A model generated the notes under the pieces. That model did not search any database. It was given only the letters and a program-made list of their open reading frames with translations, and had not been told where the DNA came from. From assembly GCF_900106675.1 (NCBI RefSeq), contig NZ_FNOB01000008.1:141350-205349 (forward strand): a DNA stretch of 64,000 nucleotides. Reading direction: 5' to 3'. This document shows, piece by piece, positions 25,151 through 34,180 of this stretch. The stretch's first letter is position 1; every line of letters begins with the position of its first letter. The translations under genes were made by a program, and so were the position numbers. This stretch comes from Allgaiera indica (GTDB lineage: Bacteria > Pseudomonadota > Alphaproteobacteria > Rhodobacterales > Rhodobacteraceae).

Positions 25151-26848
25151 TCACTTCACCAGATAGGGCCGTGACCGGCGGGCGCCGGGCGCGCGGGGCA
25201 GATCGCCCACCGGGAAATCGCCCATCAGAAGGGGCTGCATTCCCTGGTTCTTGAGGTTCTGCAGGAACTGGCCAAAGCCGGTCAGATCCACCATCTTCGG
25301 CGCCTCGGCCAGACGGCGCAGGGCACGGGGGTTGATTTCGTCGATGATGGTCTGCATGGGCTCCATCGGGCTTTCGACGAAGTCCGCCATGGTCCAGATC
25401 CGTACCCGCGCCTTGGCATAGGGCGATCGCAGGATGTTCAGATGTTCGCCCTCGATTTTCTGCAGCCGCGCCGCCTCCTTGCGGATCGCCGCGAAATCGA
25501 GGTTCGAGCGGAACAGCGGCACCGCCCAGGCCCCCGACACGACCGAGATCTGCGCATTGGGATCAAGCGCCATGAACCAGCTGGCATCCTGCGTGTCGGC
25601 GGGGCCGAACTGGAAGCACTGGCGCTCTCCCCTCGTGTTCCAGATCAGGTTGGTCAGAAAGGCGTGGGGGTTGTAGTCGCGCAGCTTCGCGCTGTTCGAC
25701 AGCGCACCGTTGTAGACGGTCTCGCCGCCGGCGAATTCGACGCGCTCGGGGCCATAGATATGGCCGTGGACGCGGCTTCCGGTGGTCTTCGACAGCCAGG
25801 TCTCGAAATCCTCGAACAGCTCGTAAAACCCTTCGAACACGGAATAGGGCGCGCAGGTGCGGCCGTTTTCCCAGTTCTCGTTGGGGTGACGGCTTTGCAT
25901 GTAAAGACCCGGGCGCCCCCGGGTGCGCCGTTCCACCGCCTTGGCGAAAAGCCGGTCGATCTTGCCGGGGCTGGGCTCGGCCCGCGGCTGCTGCGGCCCG
26001 GCGCCACGCAGGAAGGTATCATACAGCCTGTCCGCCTGCGGCCAGATCTTGCGCGCCACGAAGCAGTCCGAGCGGCGCAGAAGCTGCAGGTGGTCGTCGT
26101 AGAAGATATGCGGCTTGCCCTGGAAATCGAACTTCGACAGCGTCAAAGAGCGGCTTTGGATATCGGTGGAATAGAGCCGCGCGAGGGTCTGGAAATAGCT
26201 TTCGTCCGGGATCCAGACGCGGCGGAAATAGGCGTCATGCGTCTCGCGCTCGGGGTCTTGCAGGATGGCCGACAACGTCTGCCGCGTCAGGCACCACCAC
26301 TGGCTGCCCAGATGCGGGACCACACCGTCGGGAATGTGCCGCTTGAAGCCGATGCGGCGCTGGAATTTCACATACCAATCGAAGGCCCGGCGGTGCCGCT
26401 TCCACGAGAACGGGAAACGCAGGGTGAAACGTTCAAGGTCGATCCCCCCCACCGTCCATCCGACATCCTCGGTGGTGACGGATTCGATGAAATCGGTGCG
26501 CGGATGGGCGGCTAGATAGGCTTCCAGTTCCTCGACCGGGCGCAGCGGCAGGCAGGACCCCGAGGCCAGATAGACATGGCGCACCTGGGGAAAGTCGCGC
26601 AGCATGACCGTCGCGGCCTTTTGCGTCGCCGCGACCAGCGACCAGGTGCCCCATTCGCAGCGGTGACGGGCGGAGAAGCGGATATTGTCCAGATCCGAAA
26701 GCAGCCGGGTCAGACGCCCGTGGCCCTGGCGGCTGACGCGCTTGTCGACGTGGATCACCACCGGATAGCCACGTTCGGCCCAGTAGCGCGCGACCTCGGC
26801 CGCCCGGTCCAGCGCCGTGTGGCACAGCATGATGAAGCCGATCGTCAT
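25151..26848 (-). CDS. GT14-type (core-2/I-branching) glycosyltransferase with DUF5928 C-terminus
   Basis: 565 residues. The first 280 or so form a core-2/I-branching beta-1,6-N-acetylglucosaminyltransferase-like domain: GFIMLCHTALDRAAEVARYW, then HVYLASGSCLPLRPVEELEAYL and GSQWWCLTRQT. The C-terminal half (about 290-565) matches what is called DUF5928 in Rhodobacterales, of unknown role. No signal or membrane segment is seen, so it should work in the cytoplasm on a nascent polysaccharide or lipid carrier. It lies between a GT2-type gene (10 nt upstream) and the two-domain sulfotransferase (9 nt downstream). Donor and acceptor are unknown. Confidence 0.82.
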   Translation of the reverse strand: MTIGFIMLCHTALDRAAEVARYWAERGYPVVIHVDKRVSRQGHGRLTRLLSDLDNIRFSARHRCEWGTWSLVAATQKAATVMLRDFPQVRHVYLASGSCLPLRPVEELEAYLAAHPRTDFIESVTTEDVGWTVGGIDLERFTLRFPFSWKRHRRAFDWYVKFQRRIGFKRHIPDGVVPHLGSQWWCLTRQTLSAILQDPERETHDAYFRRVWIPDESYFQTLARLYSTDIQSRSLTLSKFDFQGKPHIFYDDHLQLLRRSDCFVARKIWPQADRLYDTFLRGAGPQQPRAEPSPGKIDRLFAKAVERRTRGRPGLYMQSRHPNENWENGRTCAPYSVFEGFYELFEDFETWLSKTTGSRVHGHIYGPERVEFAGGETVYNGALSNSAKLRDYNPHAFLTNLIWNTRGERQCFQFGPADTQDASWFMALDPNAQISVVSGAWAVPLFRSNLDFAAIRKEAARLQKIEGEHLNILRSPYAKARVRIWTMADFVESPMEPMQTIIDEINPRALRRLAEAPKMVDLTGFGQFLQNLKNQGMQPLLMGDFPVGDLPRAPGARRSRPYLVK

Positions 26849-26858
26849 GCGCGCGCCC

Positions 26859-27890
26859 TCATGCCCAATTGCCTTTCGACATCAGGCCCAGGATCTCGAG
26901 CTGGCGCCAATTGATGTACTTCTCGCTCCATTTGCACCACAGGTCCGGGTCGTCCTGCAATCCGGCAGCATAGGCACGGTATTCGTGACTGTTGGCGTAA
27001 TGCTGGCGGCGCTCCAGCTCTTCGTCGGACTTCTTCGCGAAGCTGTCCAGGAACTTGGCATGCAGCAGGCAGCCCGAGGCCTTCTCGCCCCCCCATTCAT
27101 CATAGACCAGATTCAGCCCCCGTGGCAGCAGCATGTGGGTCGAACTGACATAGGTGTAGTGGCGGTGCCATTTGACCAGCGGGATCTTGTTCAACGCCGG
27201 GGCGCGTTCGGGATTTTCGGGAAAGAACACCCGCGCCCGCGGCCCGCCCTGGATCCACAGGTTGCCATAGCGGCGGTTCCGTTCGATCATGTAATTGCCG
27301 CTGTCGAACCAATTGGCGATCTCGAACGGATCGTCCCCTTCGCTGTAGGGCTGCGCGTCGATCCGGCCCTTGGGGTACATATCCAGCAGCATCGCCCCGA
27401 AGGACCGGATCGAGGACGCATCCAGCCAATCGGTCAGCGCCCGGATCGAGCGCGTGTCGCAGAACGGATAGACGAAGAATTCGTCGGGATCGACGACCAG
27501 GGTCCAATGGCCATGGCCGTGGCGCCATTGCAGCCAGTTCAGCCAATCCACGCCAAAGCGCGCCCGCTTGTAGCTGTGCGTGGTGGTCCAGACCGAACAA
27601 TCGGACTGATCGCAAAGGTATTCACGCGATCCATCGTCGGAACCGTTGTCGACGAACAGGAAGTGGTTGACCCCGAGGTCGCGGTAGTACTGCAGGAAAT
27701 AGGGCAGACGGACCCGTTCGTTGCGCAGCGTCGAAAAGACCAAGATATCATGCCGGCCGATTTCACCCGTGCGATTGGCGACGGTGGTCAGTTCACGCCG
27801 CTTGCGAAAGGCGCGGAGTCTCCAGCGCCTGCGGGCGAGGCGCAGCAGATATGAATTCCACAGTCCCAACCGTTCTCTGCCTCCAGGCAC
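26859..27890 (-). CDS. Glycosyltransferase family 2-like protein (GT2_4/GT92-like)
   Basis: 343 residues from the GTG at 27890. A TTG at 27869 has GGAGG about 10 nt upstream and may be the true start. RHDILVFSTLRNERVRLPYFLQYY followed by FLFVDNGSDDGS and the acidic VVDPDEFFVYP are hallmarks of the Glyco_tranf_2_4 family, with DPDEF in the DxD role. WHRHYTYVSSTHMLLP occurs in the C-terminal part. It probably adds one sugar to the surface polysaccharide. It sits inside the galU to sulfotransferase unit, 27 nt after the GT4-type gene. Confidence 0.85.
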   Translation of the reverse strand: MPGGRERLGLWNSYLLRLARRRWRLRAFRKRRELTTVANRTGEIGRHDILVFSTLRNERVRLPYFLQYYRDLGVNHFLFVDNGSDDGSREYLCDQSDCSVWTTTHSYKRARFGVDWLNWLQWRHGHGHWTLVVDPDEFFVYPFCDTRSIRALTDWLDASSIRSFGAMLLDMYPKGRIDAQPYSEGDDPFEIANWFDSGNYMIERNRRYGNLWIQGGPRARVFFPENPERAPALNKIPLVKWHRHYTYVSSTHMLLPRGLNLVYDEWGGEKASGCLLHAKFLDSFAKKSDEELERRQHYANSHEYRAYAAGLQDDPDLWCKWSEKYINWRQLEILGLMSKGNWA

Positions 27891-27917
27891 ATGCAGGTCA
27901 TGGTCCGTGCAGAGCTA

Positions 27918-29135
27918 TCACGTCAGGCTTAACACCAGCTTGAAATGATCCGCCCATGTCAGAAGGCGCGGATATGTCCGCGCCACGCCACCGCTCGTCC
28001 CTTCCGCCGGGCCTGCCTGCGCAGCCATGGCCTCGATTTTTGTACGCCAAAGATAGCGGTCGCTCAGGTCTGCGTAAACCGGGTAATTGCCCAGGGTCTC
28101 TTGATAGACCGCAAGATCGCCACAAAGCACCGGCACCCCAAGGGCGGCGGCCTCGACGGGCGGAAGGCCGAAGCCTTCGGCAAGGCTGGGAAACAGCAGC
28201 CCCGCGGCGCCTTCCAGAAGCGCGGCCGCGGCGCCGTCGGGCAGCGGGCCCAGCTCATGCACATGGTCCGGGCGGGCTTCGAGCCGCGCGAAAAGCGCCG
28301 CGTTATTCCAGCCGCGGCGGCCTATGACATAAAGATCGGGCACGCCCCCGGCCGGCGGATCGCGCATGAAATCCTGCCAAACGTCCAGCAGCAGGGCATG
28401 GTTCTTGCGCGGCTCGATCGTGCCGAGCGACACGAAATATGGAGGCCGAAGGTTCAACCCCGGCGGCAGCGCGGAACGGTCGGGACGCGGCGGATCAATG
28501 CCCAGGGGCGCGACGACGATCGCGGGAACCCGGCCCAGCCGCGCGAAATGCCGCATGGCGTCGGCCCGCGTGGCGTTCGAGTTGCAGATCACCAGATCGG
28601 CGCCCCGGGACACTGCGGCAAGGCGCCGCGCGAAGGCCTCGGGCATCCCGGGCGACGACAGCGCCGGATGATCGAGCGGGATCGTGTCGTGCAACAGCAC
28701 TGCCGCCCGCCCGCCCGCCGCGTGAACCGCGTCGAACACCCGTGCCGAAAGATGCGCATGGCCGGTGTTGAGATAGGCGAACCCGGCCGGCAGGTGACGC
28801 CGAAGCAGCCGCGCCAGGCCCGAGGGACGCGCCCGGCCGGTGGCCAGCCGGCGCAGATCGGCCTCGGCGGCGGCGCGGGGCATGTTGCGGCGTTGCGACA
28901 GCCGGCCCAGCAGGTCGGGCGCGCCCCAGGGCCGCGCTCCGCCAAGGCGGTCGCGCAGCGCGGCGGTGCCGTCGGGGCCCAGCAAGACGACGCCCAGCGT
29001 GCTACGGATCAGCGCGAACAGCGGCTCGGGCCGCGCCAGAAGCGCCTCGAGATACGCAAATTCCACCCGGTCGACGCCAGTGGCCGCCCCCTTGCCGGCC
29101 CGGGCGACAAGCCGCGAAAGATCCAGCAGTCGCAC
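27918..29135 (-). CDS. Glycosyltransferase family 4 (GT-B)
   Basis: 405 residues. The GT4 C-terminal Rossmann domain is clear: PPYFVSLGTIEPRKNHALLLDVW, then VHELGPLPDGAAAALLEGA, then LFPSLAEGFGLPPVEAAALGVPVL with the E-x7-E nucleotide-sugar motif. The N-terminal domain has GVDRVEFAYLEALL. It resembles mannosyl- and rhamnosyltransferases of polysaccharide loci. It is 50 bp downstream of galU and 27 nt upstream of the GT2-type gene, all read on the minus strand. Confidence 0.9.
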   Translation of the reverse strand: MRLLDLSRLVARAGKGAATGVDRVEFAYLEALLARPEPLFALIRSTLGVVLLGPDGTAALRDRLGGARPWGAPDLLGRLSQRRNMPRAAAEADLRRLATGRARPSGLARLLRRHLPAGFAYLNTGHAHLSARVFDAVHAAGGRAAVLLHDTIPLDHPALSSPGMPEAFARRLAAVSRGADLVICNSNATRADAMRHFARLGRVPAIVVAPLGIDPPRPDRSALPPGLNLRPPYFVSLGTIEPRKNHALLLDVWQDFMRDPPAGGVPDLYVIGRRGWNNAALFARLEARPDHVHELGPLPDGAAAALLEGAAGLLFPSLAEGFGLPPVEAAALGVPVLCGDLAVYQETLGNYPVYADLSDRYLWRTKIEAMAAQAGPAEGTSGGVARTYPRLLTWADHFKLVLSLT

Positions 29136-29185
29136 CGGCGGGGGCGGCGCGGCCCCCGGTGGGTCGTCGCATTGCCGGGCCGACG

Positions 29186-30079
29186 TTATTGCGCGGCCCT
29201 TTGCAGGCCGACCAATTCCTGCAGATAGGCCGACAATTCGTCGCGCAATTCGTCACGCGCCAGCCCGAAGGCCACCGTCGCCTGCAGGAACCCGGCTTTT
29301 GACCCGCAATCGTAGCGCTGGCCCTGAAAGCGGTAGCCATAGACATCGTTCGACGTGGTGATTTCCTCGGCGATGGCGTCGGTCAGCTGGATCTCGCCGC
29401 CAGAACCGGTCTTCTTGCGGTTGAGGTTGCGCAGCACGCTGGGCGTCAGGATATAGCGCCCGATCACCGCCAGGTTGGAAGGCGCCTCCTCGGGCTTGGG
29501 CTTCTCGACCATCGCCTTGACGCGCACCCTGTCACCCAGGTCCTCGGCCACGTCCAGAACACCGTAGGCCGAGGCCTTCTCGGGCGGGACCTCCATCGCC
29601 GCGACCATGTTGCCGCCGGTCTCGGCATGGGCCTCGACCATCTGCTGCAGGCAGGGCTTTTCGGCGGCGATCACGTCGTCGGGCAGGATCACGGCAAACG
29701 GCTCGTTGCCGATCAGGCGCGACGCGCACCAGACCGCGTGACCCAGGCCCAGCGCCTTGTGCTGGCGCACATAGGCGATCGCGCCGCTATCCATATTGGT
29801 GTTCTTCAGCACTTCCAGCAGCTGGGTCTTGCCCTTGCGCTTCAGTTCCTGTTCCAGCTGCGGGGCGTGGTCGAAGTAATCCTCCAGCGCACCCTTGCCG
29901 CGCGAGGTGACGAAGATGAATTCCCTGATGCCGGCCGCGCGGGCCTCGTCGATTGCGTACTGGATCAGCGGGCGATCGACCAGCGTCATGATTTCCTTGG
30001 GGATCGACTTGGTTGCAGGAAGGAACCGGGTCCCGAGTCCCGCCACGGGAAAAACCGCCTTCGTCACCTTGCTCTTCAT
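29186..30079 (-). CDS. galU: UTP-glucose-1-phosphate uridylyltransferase
   Basis: 297 residues from ATG 30079, with GGGGAAGAA upstream. The nucleotidyltransferase signature AVFPVAGLGTRFLPATKSIPKEIM is complete, followed by AVILPDDVI and the metal and sugar-binding VEKPKPEEAPSNLAVIGRY. It forms UDP-glucose for polysaccharide and lipid synthesis. It is the first gene of a five-gene unit ending in the sulfotransferase. The 163 bp before it, up to the GT2 stop at 30243, hold its promoter region but no clear -35/-10 pair to me. Confidence 0.96.
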   Translation of the reverse strand: MKSKVTKAVFPVAGLGTRFLPATKSIPKEIMTLVDRPLIQYAIDEARAAGIREFIFVTSRGKGALEDYFDHAPQLEQELKRKGKTQLLEVLKNTNMDSGAIAYVRQHKALGLGHAVWCASRLIGNEPFAVILPDDVIAAEKPCLQQMVEAHAETGGNMVAAMEVPPEKASAYGVLDVAEDLGDRVRVKAMVEKPKPEEAPSNLAVIGRYILTPSVLRNLNRKKTGSGGEIQLTDAIAEEITTSNDVYGYRFQGQRYDCGSKAGFLQATVAFGLARDELRDELSAYLQELVGLQRAAQ

Positions 30080-30242
30080 GCTTGTTCTTCCCCTGGGTCG
30101 CACCGTCGCGGCGACCATGTTCCAATACAGACCGATCCCGCGGCCCGGACCGCATCATGGGATCGCAAGAATAGTACGCCTTCACGCCAAAAGTATGTCA
30201 TTGTCTAGCAAGGGCGCCCTGGGTTGAGAACCCCCGCCCCCG

Positions 30243-31475
30243 CTATTCGGTTCCGACTGGCCGAAACTGACCGATACGCCCGATTTCGCGGCGCAGGCGG
30301 TCGTTGAACCGGGCAAACCGAAAGCGCGGGCCGCTGCGCTCGGAACGACCGAAAAGCCCGCCGCTTTGCTCCCAATAACCTTCGGTGTCGAACCGCATCC
30401 GGTGCGGGCGCGCATTGGGGCCAAGGCACAGAAGCGTAGCGATACGCCCGGCCTCCAGCTGGGTCAGCGCGGCGCGGCGCAGCTGGCGGCGCGACCATGG
30501 CCTGCCTGCCAACACCACGCCGGGGCGCGGCCCCGTGCCGGGCAGCGCGCGGAAGGGTGGCGGATCGTCGGCCAGGGGCCCCAGCGCCGGCAGCGGCCGT
30601 GCCGCGCCCTCGGTCAGCCCTGCCTCCAGCGTCGCCAGCAACCGCTTCACGTCGGGCGGAGAGAGGCGTCCATCCACCATCATCGTCAACAGACGCCTGC
30701 GTTGCGCGGCACGCAGCCGGGCAAGCGCCGGCGCGGGATCCTCCTGCGCGGCGTGACGGCGCAGGAAGACGGCGGTGGACGCGCCGATCTCGGCCAGGCT
30801 CAGCGGCGCGCGGTCGGCACGGCGGCGTTCGCTGGCGGCGAAGCTGTGATGAACCTGCGCCTCCGGCACCACGGCGGTCAGATGCCCCGCGGCGGCCAGG
30901 GTCAGATCCACATGTGCCTCGTCCAGATAGAAATGCAGGGCCGGGTCGAAACCGCCCGCCGCCATCAGCGGTGCCCGGCGAAACGCCATGTTGGTGCCTT
31001 GCGTCTTTACCGCGCGCCGCGCGTCACCCGCATGAAGCGTCGCCGCCGTCGCGTCCACATCCAGCAGCGTGTCCTCGCCCAAGTGGTCGATCCACGCAGC
31101 CTTCCATTGATAGGAAATCCCGTTGCGCCCGCGCACGAAGCCGGTCGCGGCGGCGACCCGGTGGTCGTTGAAGGGCCTGGCCAGGCGCCGGATCCAGCTG
31201 GGTTCGGGCACCGCGTCGTCGTCGATGAACGCCACTACCTCCCCCGCCGCCTGGGTCAGACCCAGATTGCGGGCGGCCGAGATGTTGGGCTTGTCGAAAG
31301 GGATCAGCTTCACCCGGTCCGCCAGCAGCGCCAGCGCGGCACAGGCGGCCGGGTCGGCGACCACGATCAGCTCGATCCTGGGGTGGTCCTGCTGGTGCAG
31401 CGCGCAAAGGCAGCGCCGCAGCGCCGCCGATCTGTGGCGCGAGGTGATGACGATGCTGGTCCCATGCTCTGTCAT
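30243..31475 (-). CDS. Glycosyltransferase family 2
   Basis: 410 residues. The GT-A domain (about 1-230) has IVITSRHRSAALRRCLCALHQQ, then NISAARNLGLTQAAGEVVAFIDDDAVPEP with the DDD metal site, and AFRRAPLMAAGGFDPALHFYLDEA. The C-terminal 170 residues are Arg/Pro-rich and unassigned. It is the third gene of a cysQ-kdsB-GT2 unit, 34 nt after kdsB, which points to a Kdo- or sulfate-linked surface polysaccharide. Donor sugar unknown. Confidence 0.88.
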   Translation of the reverse strand: MTEHGTSIVITSRHRSAALRRCLCALHQQDHPRIELIVVADPAACAALALLADRVKLIPFDKPNISAARNLGLTQAAGEVVAFIDDDAVPEPSWIRRLARPFNDHRVAAATGFVRGRNGISYQWKAAWIDHLGEDTLLDVDATAATLHAGDARRAVKTQGTNMAFRRAPLMAAGGFDPALHFYLDEAHVDLTLAAAGHLTAVVPEAQVHHSFAASERRRADRAPLSLAEIGASTAVFLRRHAAQEDPAPALARLRAAQRRRLLTMMVDGRLSPPDVKRLLATLEAGLTEGAARPLPALGPLADDPPPFRALPGTGPRPGVVLAGRPWSRRQLRRAALTQLEAGRIATLLCLGPNARPHRMRFDTEGYWEQSGGLFGRSERSGPRFRFARFNDRLRREIGRIGQFRPVGTE

Positions 31476-31509
31476 GACCCGCCCATCGCTTGCCTATCCC
31501 ATTGCCTGC

Positions 31510-32310
31510 CTAGGGCGCGCCCATGGCCGCCAGCATCGTCTCGATCCTGGCCACGTCCTCGGGGTTGTTCAACTCCCAGAACTGGCGGCCGCGCGCCTGG
31601 ACTTCGACGCACAGAACCGCGCGCCCCTGTTCCAGAAATCGCAATTGTTCCAGCCCTTCGAGGCCTTCCAGCGGCCCCGGATGCCAGCCGGGATAGGCCG
31701 ACAGCGCCGCCCGCCGATAGGCGTAGACACCGACATGGTGGAAAACCGGGGTCTCGTCGGCATCGGCATAGACGGTGCCGGTAAAGGGGATCACCTCTTT
31801 CGAGAAATAGAGCGCCCTGCCGCCTTCCCCGAAGACCGCAGTGGTGCCGCCGACCCGGCCCGCGCGCCGGTCCTCGATCAGGCTGTTCAGCATGCGGCCA
31901 TCGCAGCGCAGCACCGGGGTGGCGACCTCGCACGAGGGGGTGGCGGAAAGCCCTGCGACCAAGTCCTCGATGAACCAGGCGGGCGTCAGCGGCGCGTCGC
32001 CCTGCAGGTTGACAACGATATCATAGCCTCCGCCCAGGGCATCATGCGCCTCGGCGCAGCGCTCGGTGCCGTTGCGGCACGAGGCCGAAGTCATCACCAC
32101 CTCGGCGCCCACGCCTTCCGCCACGTCGCGGATGCGGTCGTCGTCGGTGGCCACCACCACGCGGTCGACGCCCCGGACATCCATCGCCGCGCGCCAAGAA
32201 CGTTCGATCAACGTGCGTGACTGGCCGGTCGCGCCGGTCAGCGCCACCAGAGGCTTGCCCGGATAGCGGGTCGATGCGTAGCGGGCGGGAATGACGATCA
32301 GGGTCTTCAT
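31510..32310 (-). CDS. kdsB: 3-deoxy-manno-octulosonate cytidylyltransferase (CMP-Kdo synthetase)
   Basis: 266 residues with the family opening LIVIPARYASTRYPGKPL, then VVVATDDDRI, and DIVVNLQGDAPLTP with Gly-Asp in the CTP-binding role. It activates Kdo for lipopolysaccharide or group-2-type capsule. Its place in a capsule-type gene set, 4 nt after cysQ, instead of with lipopolysaccharide genes, suggests a KpsU-like use for capsule, but a single-copy housekeeping role is equally possible. kdsA is also in this window, at 57828-58673. Confidence 0.93.
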   Translation of the reverse strand: MKTLIVIPARYASTRYPGKPLVALTGATGQSRTLIERSWRAAMDVRGVDRVVVATDDDRIRDVAEGVGAEVVMTSASCRNGTERCAEAHDALGGGYDIVVNLQGDAPLTPAWFIEDLVAGLSATPSCEVATPVLRCDGRMLNSLIEDRRAGRVGGTTAVFGEGGRALYFSKEVIPFTGTVYADADETPVFHHVGVYAYRRAALSAYPGWHPGPLEGLEGLEQLRFLEQGRAVLCVEVQARGRQFWELNNPEDVARIETMLAAMGAP

Positions 32311-32314
32311 CGGC

Positions 32315-33124
32315 TCAGCCCGCCGGCTTCAGATCGACACCCGGGGCATGGGCGATGAAGAACGGGTTCTCGAACCCGGGCTTGCCATAGCGGAAGGGCG
32401 TGTGATCGTCGAAACGTACCATGGCGCCGCCCGCGCCGCGCAGCACCGCGTCGCCCGCCGCCGTGTCCCATTCCATCGTCCGGCCGAGCCGGGGATAAAG
32501 ATCGGCCTCGCCCGTCGCCACCAGGCAGAATTTCAGCGAAGACCCCGCGCTTTTCAGATCCCGCACCCGGTAGCGCGCGATATAGGCGTCGGTCGCGGGA
32601 TCGCGGTGCGATTTCGAGGCCACGACCATCAGCGCGTCGTTGTCGGGGACCGCGACATGCAGCGGTGTGACGGGGCCGGGGATGTCGGGATCGAAATCGC
32701 CCGTCTCCTCGACCGAGGCGCCATCGGCCCGGGTATAGAACAGCCGCCCCCGCGCAGGGGCATAGACCACGCCGCGCAGGGGCACGCCGTTGTCGACATA
32801 GGCGATGTTCACGGTGAAATCGCCACGCCGCTTGACGAATTCCTTGGTGCCATCCAGCGGATCGACGATCAGGAAGGTCGACAGGCTTTGACCATGGGTG
32901 GCTGCCTGTTCCTCGGTCACCAGGGGGATCCGGGGAAACGCCGCCCGCAACCCGGCCGAGATCAGCGCATCAGCCGCCAGGTCGGCCTCGGTCACTGGGC
33001 TGGCGTCGGATTTTGTGCGTACCTCGAAATCCTCGGCATTGTAGATCTCCATGATCCGGTCGCCTGCCGCCAGCGCGAGACGGCGGAAGACGAGGATCAT
33101 CTGGTCGAGGTCGGGGTTAGGCAT
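32315..33124 (-). CDS. cysQ: 3'(2'),5'-bisphosphate nucleotidase CysQ
   Basis: 269 residues from ATG 33124 with GGAGAA before it. It belongs to the inositol monophosphatase fold: the metal motifs are EEQ after PLVT, DPLDGTKEF and WDTAAGDAVL. It hydrolyses PAP, the product left by PAPS-dependent sulfotransferases and PAPS reductase. Here it heads a unit with kdsB and a glycosyltransferase, next to a sulfotransferase locus. That fits PAP removal during polysaccharide sulfation (inference). Divergent from the ABC-2 permease at 33271. Confidence 0.93.
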   Translation of the reverse strand: MPNPDLDQMILVFRRLALAAGDRIMEIYNAEDFEVRTKSDASPVTEADLAADALISAGLRAAFPRIPLVTEEQAATHGQSLSTFLIVDPLDGTKEFVKRRGDFTVNIAYVDNGVPLRGVVYAPARGRLFYTRADGASVEETGDFDPDIPGPVTPLHVAVPDNDALMVVASKSHRDPATDAYIARYRVRDLKSAGSSLKFCLVATGEADLYPRLGRTMEWDTAAGDAVLRGAGGAMVRFDDHTPFRYGKPGFENPFFIAHAPGVDLKPAG

Positions 33125-33270
33125 TGTTTCTCCTGTGCGCCGGCAAGGTTTCCCGCCCGGCAGTTGATAATAAAGGGTTGCCCCCTTATCATCCGCCCGC
33201 AAGGGTTCGGCAAGCTTTGCCGGCGATAAGGGGGCCTGAGTTCCGCAGGCGCAGCAGGAATGCGACAGGC

Positions 33271-34092
33271 ATGTTCAGGCAGGATCTACCGCCATCGACC
33301 CTAAGGCTGGCCCTTGGCCAGTTGGAGCTGATCTATCACGTCGCGGTGCGCGATGTGCGCAAGACCCATCGCAACGCGATCGTCGGCCTGCTGCTGAACA
33401 TGTTCCAGACGATCTTGATGATCGTCGTCTTCTACGTCCTGATCGTGGTGCTGAAGCTGCGCTCTAGCGCGATCCGTGGGGATTTCATCCTCTACATCAT
33501 GTCGGGCGTGTTCATGTACATGACCCACACCAAGACCATGAAGGCGGTGGTGGGGGCGGATGGGCCGACCTCGCAGATGATGAAGCACGCGCCGATGAAC
33601 ACCATCGTCGCGGTCGGGGCGGCGGCGCTGAGCGCGCTTTATATCCAGATCCTGTCGATGACCTTCGTGCTGACGCTCTACTATTGCGCGATGACGCCCT
33701 TCACGGTCTACGAGCCGGTGCAATCCATGGGGATGCTGCTGCTGGCGTGGTTTTCGGGCCTGTCGATCGGAATGCTGTTTCGCGCCTTCAAGCCCTGGCA
33801 GCCTGAACTGATCGGCCTGCTGGCGCTGGTCTACGGGCGGGCGAACATGATCGCCTCGGGCAAGATGTTCGTGGCCAACACGCTGACGCCGACGCTGTTG
33901 TCCTATTTCGACTGGAACCCGCTGTTCCATATCATCGACCAGGCGCGCGGCTTCATCTTCATCAACTACAACCCGCACAACTCGACGATCTCCTATCCGA
34001 TCTATGTCTGCATCGCCTGTTTGATGATCGGGCTGATGGGCGAATTCTACACCCGCCAGCGCGCCTCGATCAGCTGGGGCGCGAAATTGTAG
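33271..34092 (+). CDS. ABC-2-type permease, polysaccharide export (KpsM-like paralogue)
   Basis: 273 residues from ATG 33271. Six or so hydrophobic segments span the protein, and the opening LELIYHVAVRDVRKTHRNAIVGLLLNMFQ resembles the amphipathic lead of ABC-2 polysaccharide permeases. It ends with the Trp/Lys-rich RASISWGAKL. No ATPase gene is next to it; the only kpsT in the window is at 54402. It is much diverged from the kpsM at 52228-53046 and more loosely like RkpT/KpsM. It may share that ATPase or one outside the window. Its stop is followed at once by a hairpin element (copy E). Confidence 0.78.
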   Translation: MFRQDLPPSTLRLALGQLELIYHVAVRDVRKTHRNAIVGLLLNMFQTILMIVVFYVLIVVLKLRSSAIRGDFILYIMSGVFMYMTHTKTMKAVVGADGPTSQMMKHAPMNTIVAVGAAALSALYIQILSMTFVLTLYYCAMTPFTVYEPVQSMGMLLLAWFSGLSIGMLFRAFKPWQPELIGLLALVYGRANMIASGKMFVANTLTPTLLSYFDWNPLFHIIDQARGFIFINYNPHNSTISYPIYVCIACLMIGLMGEFYTRQRASISWGAKL

Positions 34093-34164
34093 GCCCAAAA
34101 GGGCCGCGCCCCACACTGCGGATTTGATCCGGGCCACCTTGGGAGTATGTCTTCCAAGGTGAAC
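34092..34164 (+). repeat. 3'-end hairpin element, copy E
   Basis: It begins on the last base of the permease stop: hairpin GGCCC-AAAA-GGGCC (34092-34105), then about 30 bp, then TTGGGAGTATGTCTTCC and AAGGTGAAC. The tail matches copies A and B (GGAGTATTTTCGCC, AAG, TGAA) more loosely. Confidence 0.5.
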
Positions 34165-34180
34165 GCAGGAGGAGGGTCGG

